Positions 1-8,608 of a stretch of DNA of 13,997 bases are shown piece by piece. A model generated the notes under the pieces. The model saw nothing but the letters and a program-made list of their open reading frames with translations. It had not been told where the DNA came from and made no database searches. The position numbers and the translations under genes are program-made. Every line of letters starts with the position of its first letter. Position 1 is the first letter of the stretch. The DNA is from Tieghemiomyces parasiticus (lineage: Eukaryota; Kickxellomycota; Dimargaritomycetes; Dimargaritales; Dimargaritaceae): the NCBI GenBank assembly GCA_027575765.1, contig JANBPT010001124.1, positions 1 to 13,997 on the forward strand. The letters run 5' to 3'.

Positions 1-111
1 CGCGGTGCAGGTTGGATTTGGTCAGGTGCTCAAAGACCCAGTTGGGGTTGCGGAGCTGACGGTTGTAGCTGCTTACGTAGGCCTCGTGCTTGCCGGTTTC
101 GGACAAGGGGC
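1..111 (-). CDS. NUC1: Mitochondrial nuclease NUC1/EndoG family, internal exon, partial
   Basis: Reading the minus strand from 111 down to 1 gives a peptide of about 37 residues containing GKHEAYVSSYNRQ and then RNPNWVFEHLTKSNL. This matches the segment just before the catalytic DRGH motif of the DNA/RNA non-specific endonuclease family, where fungal and animal proteins have a Y-x-S-x-Y-(N/D)-R-x-x-(R/Q)-N-P-x-W-V-x-E-x-(L/I)-T pattern. Family members are mitochondrial intermembrane-space nucleases that degrade DNA and RNA and can act in cell death. The catalytic residues lie beyond base 1, so activity cannot be judged. I place an acceptor at 112-113 (CATAG), because splicing would supply a G and create the family's (F)PGP junction. 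The frame is also open without splicing, up to an ATG at 203-205, giving an N-terminus that looks unlike the family. I could not find an upstream exon encoding the usual KYG-x-PG segment. Confidence 0.72.
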
Positions 112-1507
112 CTATGTCAAGTGATGGGCAAGTAGATGGGTTAAAGGAATGATATGGACCGTCCCCCCCCACGGTCTGTTGTGTGGCTCTCACATCAGTG
201 GCCATGGACTGTACTCAAGTGACTGGCTTATTCTATATACTTGGAACAGCCAAGGCTAGGAACAGGCACTTCAATGGATGAGAAGGGCACTTTCCAGGCT
301 GACCCGAGCATAATTAAGTACATTTTGTGTCGACCTATTTCTGGGGAAGGGGTTTTTAACAAACTCTCATCGCCAGTCCTGATGTAGTTAATCACTGGGC
401 GTATTCCTGCAGGCAAAATGCCGCTCATGATCGTGTTGATAGTAAAATATATCAGTTGAGGGAATGATAGGCACATAGTGAAAACAGCACAACCGTACTG
501 TCAAAGCAAGGTGTAATTAAGAATATATTGTAAATTTATGCAGTGGTAAGCCTAAACATACTAAATACTAAAACGAGCTTTTAAAGCTTCGAACGGGAGT
601 TGGGGATAGTTGTTGGGATATATTCTGTCCTTTATTGAATGGCGACCGTTAGATCTTTTATACTTGAATGATGGCCAGTATCAATCAAGTAACTATCCAG
701 CCTGGACTAGGGGAATCCAGGACGACAGGCCGTCGCAGGACCGGGCGCCGGCATGAACAGAAGGGCGGCTAGGTAGCCACCGAAGCAAGGGTAGAGAAGG
801 GGAAGGACCTAGAAGGATAATAGGCGGCGGCGCTAGTGAGGAAGGCACGTTCAAAGATTAGGAATACTGAACGCCTATCGAAAGGATATATGGAAAGTAG
901 GTAAAGAAAGGGGGGATAATAGATATGGGTAAAAACCTGAAGGCCGAATAATGCGGACTACCAAATAGGTAGGCCATCATTGATCGGGATCAAGCTATGA
1001 CGTGGGGGGGGGTGCAGAGGCGGAAATGCAGTATTAATCAATGCTTCAAAGCGATTATTATTGTGAAGGCATTTCAATTGACCGCATATGCGGAGAGCGC
1101 CGCAGAGAATACTAACATAGCAAGGGACTGTCGGTTGGTGTTAATAAGGAACTATGGCGGGCCGTAGAATGTGCACAAAATGGGATGAGCAGAGTAGGCT
1201 ATAGTGAGGTGGAAAGGCCGAAGAAGCCCAGTTCAGCTAGTGGAGAAGCGAGATCCAGTAGGGTGGTGAGCTAGGCGTACATTGTGCGCCACTCCAGTCA
1301 CACCGGTAGGACGCTGGATATCGATTTTTTTGTAAAGGAAAATCGGTACTGGTATTATATAGAACATTAGTGCGTTGAATATGATCGGTTTTTATATGAA
1401 TATAGGTTGCTGGGTACTGAATATGAGGGATATAAGAAAACAAGATGAGTCTTGATGCGGAGGAAAATGTATACAGTTACGAATCCGGACGTGGTGGGAG
1501 GAGAGGG

Positions 1508-1546
1508 GCGTATAAGTGGTCGAGGGCAAGTGCCCTCCCTATACGC
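1508..1546 (+). repeat. Two-part hairpin inside repeat copy 1
   Basis: An outer 7-bp pair, GCGTATA (1508-1514) with TATACGC (1540-1546), encloses an inner 7-bp pair, GAGGGCA (1522-1528) with TGCCCTC (1531-1537). The inner loop is only AG, and the two stems are separated by AGTGGTC on the left and CC on the right. The nested arms suggest a foldable RNA or cruciform rather than coding sequence. The matching part of copy 2 does not keep these arms well. Confidence 0.5.
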
Positions 1547-1617
1547 GGGCAAGAGGATGGTTCTCTGCTCGCTACTTGGCCACCTGTTGACGGGCTAGTC
1601 CCGCGGGTGCGGCAGTG

Positions 1618-1633
1618 GTGGGGACCTCCCCAC
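1618..1633 (+). repeat. Short perfect inverted repeat in repeat copy 1
   Basis: GTGGGGA (1618-1624) and TCCCCAC (1627-1633) are perfect 7-bp arms separated by CC. The flanks GTGGT before it and ACCAC after it can extend pairing with a bulge. It lies next to the GGGTGCGG anchor shared with copy 2. Confidence 0.45.
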
Positions 1634-3208
1634 TATCACCACACCATAGTAGGAATTTTAGTGTATACGAAGGGTCTCACCGCCAGCGATGGCTGATGAT
1701 GTCTAGTAGGCACCACTGTCGGTGCATCCTGAGGTACTGAACCCCCTCAATAGATTTGGGTTGATGCTAGACCATCTACAGAGTACCGTACCTGGCTATT
1801 AATGACAACAAAGAAATTGTAAAGACAAACCCAAGCCTCAAACCTGGCAACAACAGTGTCCGGCATGAACAGAGTTCTTTCCTTTCGAACAAGACCCTCC
1901 AAAGGTTTCTAGTAGGAAGCCAAACTAGTGTCGCCGTTGAGAGAATCATATACCATACAAAAGTGAGAAGTGGCTTGTAGGATCTGATCCCGCGAGCTAC
2001 TGAAGAGCCCAGCTTGGTAATTGCTTTAACTCAGACATTATTTAACCAGCGGTTTAAGGAATGTCGACAGTGGATGAAGACCATTATTTTCTGCTCGGAA
2101 AGGCGTTATGGGGTTGGAAAAGTGGGAATAGTCAAGGTGTGCTAAAGGAAGGCTGTCCTGTAAGCAATGACTTGATTCAGGATGCTGAGTTACTAAATGG
2201 CCTGCCATAGCTAACTCTGCGAGGTGTTACCTATAATCAACACCCAAAGCTTCCAAAATTAGTTTCATTAATCCTTTTAGGGTGCCTACAAGGCGGATTT
2301 ACAGAGCAGACGAACGAAAGGAGGGGGTCGCAGCTAGGGCATGTGTTCCGAAGGTGGTAATGAGGCCGCAAAATTGAGATTAGAGAACAACAATTCAAAT
2401 GGGAACGTTTCCCGTTGAGCAAGCCGCTTCTCGTTGGGCAAACGCCCAGCAGAGAAAGTGGAGAGAGGTAGGCGAAAGTAGAGTAGCGTTGGGTCTTACG
2501 AGATCGGATAATGACTACACATTTTAAGCAGCGCGTTGAGACAGTATTATTGTGACCGCGCTTCTGATGGAGCGAATAGCCTGGTCGAACGACCAGAGCA
2601 GGGTATGGTTTTGGTTGGGGCAGGGGGCGGCTTGTGTCCTCGAGCGGTGGCGTGGTGGAGTCGGGCGGATTCAGGCGGTATGGCAACAAAAAGAGGCCGA
2701 CCTGTACCACCGAAACGGACCGTCGTACAGGGGACTCTTCGCCTTGTCGCTACGTCCGCTGTCGCCTTTCCTTTCAGCTTCACCGTGCTGTATCTGTCGG
2801 TCTATGGACAGGACCACACCCTGTTTCCCTTTTTAGCCGAGCCGTATTTCTGTACCACAATTGGCACTTCTCTCTCAATTGGCGTCACTTTAAGACCTGA
2901 GCCGGCCCGGGTCCTTGGTGGTGGCCTCCCTCCTCCTCCGCTTGTCCCTCATCAAGAGTCCACCGCTGTATTTAGGCAGGTCGAAGGCAATGGCTGAGTG
3001 TGGAAAGCCAAGGTTGGGGACGTCCGCGTACGGATACACAGTCGTTGTTATCCGGGAACGGTCTGGGCAACTGGTGATGTAGCCCGACATCGACCCGCAC
3101 CTCCTTTCCCGGCTTTCTTTAGACCGCATAATGACGGTCACCTCATCCACGCCCCGTAGAGCGTTGCAGTCGCTCGCTGGCCTCTCGACTCGGCCGCCTG
3201 CCCACAGA

Positions 3209-3215
3209 TATAAAG
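3209..3215 (+). promoter_or_regulatory. TATA box of the secreted F-box-like gene
   Basis: TATAAAG sits about 30 bases before a pyrimidine/CA-rich stretch (from about 3240) typical of fungal transcription starts and leaders. No ATG occurs between about 3240 and the chosen start at 3486, which supports this promoter-start pairing. Confidence 0.5.
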
Positions 3216-3316
3216 AACGGGAAAGACCCACCCAAAGTCTACTCACCATCACAACTCTACCTTCCCCACACGCCCGCCACCAGAAGCTGCCCGTTAGCAT
3301 CATCCCCGACTGCCTT

Positions 3317-3480
3317 GTAAGTCCAACCATTCGGCTCTATTTTACCACTCGCAACCACGGTCTTCGTGGTCTAGAGAATACCCTTGCCTACATCCAACCG
3401 TACCACCCCTTTCCGTCACACTCCGCTTACACATTCATCCTCTCCCTTCACCGTCTTCCAAACCCCTCCCCTTGTTACAG
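3317..3480 (+). other. Probable 5'UTR intron of the F-box-like gene
   Basis: A consensus donor GTAAGT (3317-3322) and a pyrimidine-rich tract ending CTTGTTACAG at 3480 bound a 164-base candidate intron. The acceptor lies 5 bases before the ATG at 3486. Length and signals resemble the introns of the CHIP gene in this window. The region is non-coding either way, so the protein prediction does not depend on it. Confidence 0.55.
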
Positions 3481-3485
3481 CCACC

Positions 3486-5159
3486 ATGCGTGCGGTAATC
3501 GTCGTTGCACTGTTTGCGGCCCTTCCCACCGCTACCATGGGCAGCCCTGTGGGCAGCTCCCAGGGATCGTCCCTAAACGATAACCAAGGCAATTTCGGCG
3601 CCCAGGGCAAGACTGATGATACACAAGCCTGCTACTTATCCAAGCTCCCCAATGAGGTGATCCACAGGGCGCTCGAGAACTTGGTCAAGAAGTCGGACCA
3701 AGATCAGGCGTCTCTCGCTTCTAAGTATTTACATATAACCGTCGAATCTGTCCGACACGAAATGAAGGAGGTAACTGCCCAGTCACACTTTTAGTTTATC
3801 AATGGCCCTCACCTGCATGGTGCCCACATTAAGAGGCAGGGTGTATTGACCCCCTTCGTCACAATGCATGAAGTAGAGACGCCGTGGCTCACAACCCCCA
3901 GCTCCGGCTAACGAGTCCTAACCTCCCATTGATACTGCATTGCTATTGCGCTCGTTTTCTTACGACGCAACCAGACCATCTGCACTGCGTACAGGAGACT
4001 TCGCCAGCTCATGGATACCACTACCGTCCCTGTGGAGCATAATGGTATCTGGGTGCAAAGAATGAACGACATTCCTATGGATGGAGCCGCATTTTACGAA
4101 ACGATGGCCTCCCCTCTACGTGTACTTACGATTAAAAGTGCACAGGGTCAATATGACACGATACTGATGATGCAGAACGCACCTCCTCACATTCTAGCCC
4201 CACTTGACGCCCAAGGACAAAACGATGGTGACCAGGCGGCCGGTGAGGTCCCACCGCCCCTTGACCCCCTCCAGCCGGAGGTAGGCATCCAACTTGATGA
4301 TGCTGAACCGGTAGCCCCCCGAATTCCGGGAGGTAACCTGCCAGAAGTGGACAACGTTGCAGCGCTTCCCCCGCCGCCAGTTTTTATGCCCCCCCTGCCG
4401 ATTGCTGAGCCACTCCCGATTAGACGTCTCTCTGACACCCGTCCCGAATCGGCCAGCAGGTTCTATATCGCAACGGATGCCAACATTGTCGAGCTGACCA
4501 AGGCGTTCCCCTACTACGCCGCCGTGGTCATGGAGGACGTTGGTATCCTCGTCAAGACGCTACAGCAGGGAGTTAAGCTTATTGATGACGATGCCTTAAC
4601 TGATGCAATGAGAAACGACCCAGCGTTCAACGGCGGTGTACGAGAGTTGTTCCATGACGATGGTGGACGCAATATGTATGAAGTCCGTAAAAGCTTGGCC
4701 AACGAGTGGTTTCCTCAGTGGGTCGTGACCACGCTGGTTACATTCGGTAAGGTCGAGCTTTTGCCCGCTTTTCTTGACGTCCTCGGTCGTGACGTGGATC
4801 CGACGTTGAGCATGTCAACTTTCCAATTGGCCTACATATTGCAACACGAGTATGGGTACCATCCGAATACCGAGGACTACTGCTGGGCTGGAATGTCCAT
4901 CCATGATAGGACTCGGATTGATATTCCGGAAAAGTTCAAACGGTCCGCAAAGGCGTATGCAGACCAACTTGGGTTCACCGTTGCGGCGGAAGCGATCAGC
5001 CGTCAGCTTGCTGAACCTGGAACGGTATCTCGTAAGGATATGAATGGCAGACTTCAGCCGTATATTAAGAGCTTTCACGCCACCAAGGACAAACCTTTGG
5101 AGGTACTCTTCTACCCGCCTCCCCCGGCTGTCCTCACCTCTCTCCCTGAGACAGTCTAA
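3486..5159 (+). CDS. Unrecognised protein: signal peptide plus F-box-like motif
   Basis: Predicted exons are 3486-3770 and 3975-5159, joined in phase 0, giving 489 residues. The start has a strong context (GCCACCATGC) and is the first ATG after the TATA box. The donor is GTAACT at 3771; the chosen acceptor is AACCAG at 3974, the first AG after a pyrimidine tract, with candidate branch motifs CTAAC at 3908 and 3920. A second phase-0 acceptor at 4007 would remove 11 residues. Residues 1-19 look like a signal peptide (hydrophobic AVIVVALFAAL, likely cleavage near MG/SP). Residues 50-92 resemble an F-box: L-S-K-LPNEVI, then a helix, then A-S-L-ASKYL. Residues 164-246 are a proline- and acid-rich linker with PPP runs, followed by a domain (about 250-470) I do not recognise, rich in aromatic and acidic residues. 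There is no second membrane segment. A secretion signal before an F-box-like motif is unexpected, since F-box proteins bind SKP1 in the cytosol. Without the splice, the first exon ends as a 102-residue protein and the rest reads as a 382-residue frame from 4011. Function unknown. Confidence 0.62.
3771..3974 (+). other. Coding intron of the F-box-like gene
   Basis: GTAACT donor at 3771 and AACCAG acceptor ending at 3974 give a 204-base intron in phase 0, joining HEMKE to TICTAYRRLRQLMD. Unspliced, the frame stops at 3792-3794. Acceptors at 3994 (phase mismatch) and 4007 (phase matches, but two AGs lie upstream of it) are less favoured. Confidence 0.5.
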
Positions 5160-6050
5160 GGCAAGCGGCTAATCAATCGATTGCGGCTAGGCCCACACTA
5201 AAGTACTACACCGGCTCACGTGTATGTAGTTCATCCGGCTACCGATTTTGTCAACAGTTATGTTTATCATCCTACAGGCTAGCCGGGCTTACTGTTTTGA
5301 TTTCTTGCTTCGCATTTAGCAAGTTTTGCAATCATAAATACAGGATTTATTATATTGCATACCCTACATAGATTTCCTTATCAATGATAACTGTAGTGCC
5401 GCTATAGCCAGTCTACAGCTATCGCAAGGTCTAACCACAATGTGTTGTCATTATATCTTTGAAGTAGCCATTTTAGCCGGATTATATGACAAGCTCATCA
5501 TATCCATCCATCCAATAGCTATTTTAATATACTTAGCCAGTTTCAGAATTTTTCCGATATTCTAATTAGTTCGATGTGCCTGGACCGGTATTGGGTTACC
5601 TTTAAGGCAACATGCCTGACAATTGGTGCTTACACGTACATCATACGATAACCTCCAGGTTACGCCATCGATGAAAAACGGTATCCACCTAGTTTGAAAC
5701 GGGAGAGTAATTGTAGTACTAAGATTGAATTTGCTTATTTATTTCAAACACGACCTTGACTCCTTGGGCAAAGGGCTGCCGGAGTTTAAGTACGTGTTGT
5801 TAGCCAACCTCGGGGCCGTTCATTGCTCGGGAAGTGGATTAGGTTGCTCGCGGGGAAGGGTTTGAGAATTATGGATCACCTACGCATTTTCCATATGTAC
5901 CGCCGCCTTCCTGATCAACGTGAAAGGTGGCTGACCGGCTTCGGCGGAGGCGGCCGCCACTTCCCGGTTGCAACTTCACCATGGGCATTCACTGACTCCA
6001 TTGGAAAACCAGTCATTAAAACAGTACCAAACGACCGCATTAGTGGTTGA

Positions 6051-6073
6051 AGTGGTCACCGTAATGACCAACT
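6051..6073. repeat. Short imperfect inverted repeat
   Basis: TGGTCA and TGACCA face each other around CCGTAA; with one bulged base the arms extend to AGTGGTCA and TGACCAACT. It is not followed by a T-run and lies in gene-poor sequence; it may be chance. Confidence 0.25.
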
Positions 6074-6317
6074 AAAGCACCTACCCATTATCACCAGATG
6101 CAACACCATGCAACATTGAGCCTTAACTTGTGCTGACCTCCCCCTCCTAGGACCTCCTGAGGATACCAGGGTACACGGGGATGACATTGGCCATACACCA
6201 CTGGCATCACGGCCATCACTCGTCCCTGCTGCTTCCCTTAATCTGCGATGGACGCGCGTCTGCCGACCTGGCGAGCCAAATCCCTACCCTATTGGACCAG
6301 ATACCTAGTCAATATGT

Positions 6318-6602
6318 GTGCGTTGTGAATTTGAGTATGTTAAATAAATCGGCGGAGTAACTGTGATTTGGATTATGGAACATGGTTATAAGAAAACAAG
6401 TGGATAGGCCTCAACCTAGGAAAGAATGAATGGTAGCCGCTCTGTATGAGAAAGGAAGAGAGGGAAGCAGTTGATCTTGGGTAAGTGCACCCACTAAACC
6501 CGTTCGTAAAGCTATGGGTTCATCTCTCTCTGTTTGGCTTTCTGTACCCTGGTGGGCTCTGGGGGGTGCGGAGGTGGCGGGGCTCTCCACACTCACACCA
6601 TA
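6318..6602 (+). repeat. Diverged dispersed repeat, copy 2
   Basis: This is the second copy of the element at 1370-1648, in the same orientation. It carries the same ordered anchors: GTGCGTTG (6318), ATAAGAAAACAAG (6388), GGGTGCGG (6564) and CACACCATA (6594). The sequence between anchors has diverged substantially, so the duplication is old. The hairpins of copy 1 are poorly kept here. No coding frame crosses both copies. Confidence 0.5.
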
Positions 6603-8583
6603 CGCTTATTTATGTCTTGGTTGCCCTATTTCTGTTCCTTACTAGTGAGATGAAGAAGGATGCGTACACCCTGGCTCCACAGAGTCCACTGGGCTTTATA
6701 TGGTGGTGGACTGAGAAATGGAACACCCAACTTATGCACGAGAATAATGGGGGCTTTCATCCCCGACCAACCCGAATTTCTCTTCCTTCGTCCCTTCAGT
6801 TTCATAAAACTTATCCACAAGGCCGAGAAATATCGTATTTCCTATACCATGTTATATTCTTTCTCGCGTCATATAATCGATGCTGATTATAACATATTCA
6901 GAATCACACGGTACATTATTAAATTAATCTTCTCATTTAGTTAGCGTGCGCGAGTTGGACAGTAATCGCTCACTCGAGGCCCTTGATCCTACCACTATCA
7001 AGCCCCTTTCATTCCTTAACATCTCTGGCTCTGCCATGATGAATCTCGTGCGCCTTTTTTGGGTTATACTATCCATGGCTACCTTGTAATTAGTTTCTAT
7101 TTTATTAGTATTGGAAGTTCCCAATCTTCCCTGCCATGCCCAACACTGCTGATCCGATCAGATATCACATCACTATCCACCTGTTCTTTTTAGCCTACGT
7201 TTCTTATAGTCTACTTCTCTCATTCACTTTCACACCCTCCCCGCCGCAACGTCCCTTAGCAAACCCTCCTGATCTATCAGAAGTCACCCCTTGTGTCAGG
7301 TGTCTCTGCTTTCATCCTTTTAGGACTTGCTTTCCTTCAGTCTACACTCTTTCCTGATCCGACGGCCTAACAACTGTCTTCTCATTCTGCCTGGTGCTTG
7401 GTCCCGTCTTGTGTTGTTTACCCAGATCTCCTTTACCTAACTCTGGATCCAGTGACTGCGATGCTGGTCAGCATTCACTATAAAAGATTATCCTGGTCGC
7501 GATTCTATCATTGACAACTTATCCCCAGACAATCAGTCTCCGATTCACCTCAGTTCCGTTTTCGCTTCAGTAGGTTTTATTGGTCTGCTATATTTAGACT
7601 GGTTAGGCCTTTTTGTCCGTGCAGGTAGGCTTTCACCTATGATACCCCTCTGATTAGCCGCTCCCGATGGCTCACCCCCATACTTTCCTTCAGATTCAAC
7701 CTTTCGATCTTACACGTGGCAAGGGACTCTACCCCCCGATCTAACGCTACAACACCGCGCCATCCACATGGATACACAGGATTTAACCAAGTACTGCTCT
7801 ATAAAGCTATTACCGTTTTGCATACACTACTATATTTGTGTTCTACTACTTTCGTTTCCAATTAATGGTCTCCCTCTGAAGTTACTACCTAGAGCAGCAT
7901 CCATTCACTGCTTTCCTGGATCCTTTCAAAGGGCATTACCATGTACCTACCTTCTAGGACCTTTCACTACCTGACACTATGCTTTGGGATAGCTTACCTA
8001 TAGCTCTCATATTATAGTGGTTTCACGCATAATCAACCGGTTTAACCCAGACCTCACCACTTTAGAGAATTATCCAGTTCAACCCAAATCGCTCTTTATA
8101 GACGCCATTTTCCCTTAATTTTCCGCCATCTTCATTAGCGCTTAATCCACTTGTCAGCAGTGGCATGGCTCGTAGACCAGTTAAGGATCGGGCTAGCGGG
8201 CACTACGTGCATGCTCTAAGATAGAGAGGGAATGGTTGCCAGTGTGGAATTTTACACCACTCTAATATGTAACAGGGTGCTGATATCCTAAACCGCAGCC
8301 GTTATTGGTATATAGGCCATAGGTATTGTGGGTAATGGTACCACGCTGCTTTCAGGCTCCGCTGTATTGACCTGGTCTTCAATTGTTGTTGTTTTTTTTG
8401 GAAAGGGCACTTGATTTGGCAGGTACATTTAACAAAATAGTTTACACTACTATCAGGTAACGAGAAAAACATGGAGGGCTCGTACCATGGCAATATTGCC
8501 GCGGAGAATACTCGGAAGTACTCCTCGCTAAACTAAATGAGGTCCGAATGTTGGCCGGGTTTTAAGGCCGGCGTTTTGGGATA

Positions 8584-8608
8584 TCAATAATCTGCGGCCC
8601 AACCGTTC
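8584..8608 (-). CDS. STUB1: CHIP terminal micro-exon (exon 6)
   Basis: These 25 bases complete the lysine codon split at 8804 and add N-G-W-A-A-D-Y and TGA. The acceptor reads CATAATAAG (AG at 8609-8610) and the matching donor GTAAGT is at 8803-8798, a 195-base intron in phase 2. Without this splice the frame stops at once (TAA at 8802-8800) and the protein loses the conserved C-terminal tail. The match to the family ending is what identifies the exon. Confidence 0.85.

Larger units (their letters stand above)
1370..1648 (+). repeat. Diverged dispersed repeat, copy 1
   Basis: This stretch shares four collinear anchors with 6318-6602: GTGCGTTG (1370), ATAAGAAAACAAG (1432), GGGTGCGG (1605) and CACACCATA (1640). 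Spacings between anchors are 62, 173 and 35 bases here against 70, 176 and 30 in the other copy. Between anchors there is weaker similarity, for example GAGAGGGG against GAGAGGGA, AAGTGCCCTCCC against AAGTGCACCCAC, and GATGGTTCTCTG against ATGGGTTCATCT. Both copies have the same orientation. No terminal repeats, target-site duplication or convincing Pol III boxes were found, so the class is unknown. It is probably an old mobile-element remnant. Confidence 0.5.
112..3200. other. Gene-poor region, about 3.1 kb
   Basis: I see no gene I can defend here. All open frames are short, lack family motifs and mostly lack good start contexts. Composition is uneven: 112-700 is AT-rich; about 560-1300 is strongly purine-rich on the plus strand (a hand count of 781-840 gives 46 purines in 60, and of 901-960 gives 44); 2550-3000 is GC-richer and carries overlapping frames on both strands. 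It includes runs C8 at 163-170 and G9 at 1004-1012. A diverged dispersed repeat (1370-1648) is listed separately. The purine-rich part could be a long pyrimidine-rich intron or leader on the minus strand belonging to the NUC1-like gene, but I found no exon to prove this. Confidence 0.5.
5160..8583. other. Gene-poor region, about 3.4 kb
   Basis: No gene can be supported. 5160-5800 is AT-rich and without a canonical AATAAA after the F-box-like gene (CATAAA occurs near 5334). 5820-6300 is more GC-rich but its frames are short and featureless. 6318-6602 is repeat copy 2. About 6940-8150 is pyrimidine-rich on the plus strand (a hand count of 7201-7260 gives 45 pyrimidines in 60), without an open gene and without a downstream plus-strand gene it could lead. 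8160-8583 lies downstream of CHIP on its strand; I saw no AATAAA there. Confidence 0.5.

Noticed and set aside
1445..1696. 83-codon plus-strand frame over the repeat
   Set aside because: It is spanned by inverted repeats and is not preserved in repeat copy 2; probably not coding.
2536..2997. Open frame of 153 codons in the GC-richer patch (plus), with overlapping frames on both strands
   Set aside because: It starts at a non-ATG codon; internal ATGs (about 2605, 2680) give short products without domains. High GC alone lengthens frames here, and no promoter or splice structure supports it.
2890..3330. Minus-strand frame of 146 codons
   Set aside because: It crosses the TATA box and leader of the F-box-like gene, has no family motif and sits in the same GC-rich patch.
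5940..5960. GCGGCCGC-centred palindrome
   Set aside because: Single restriction-site-like palindrome without paired copies or neighbouring gene; probably chance in GC-rich DNA.
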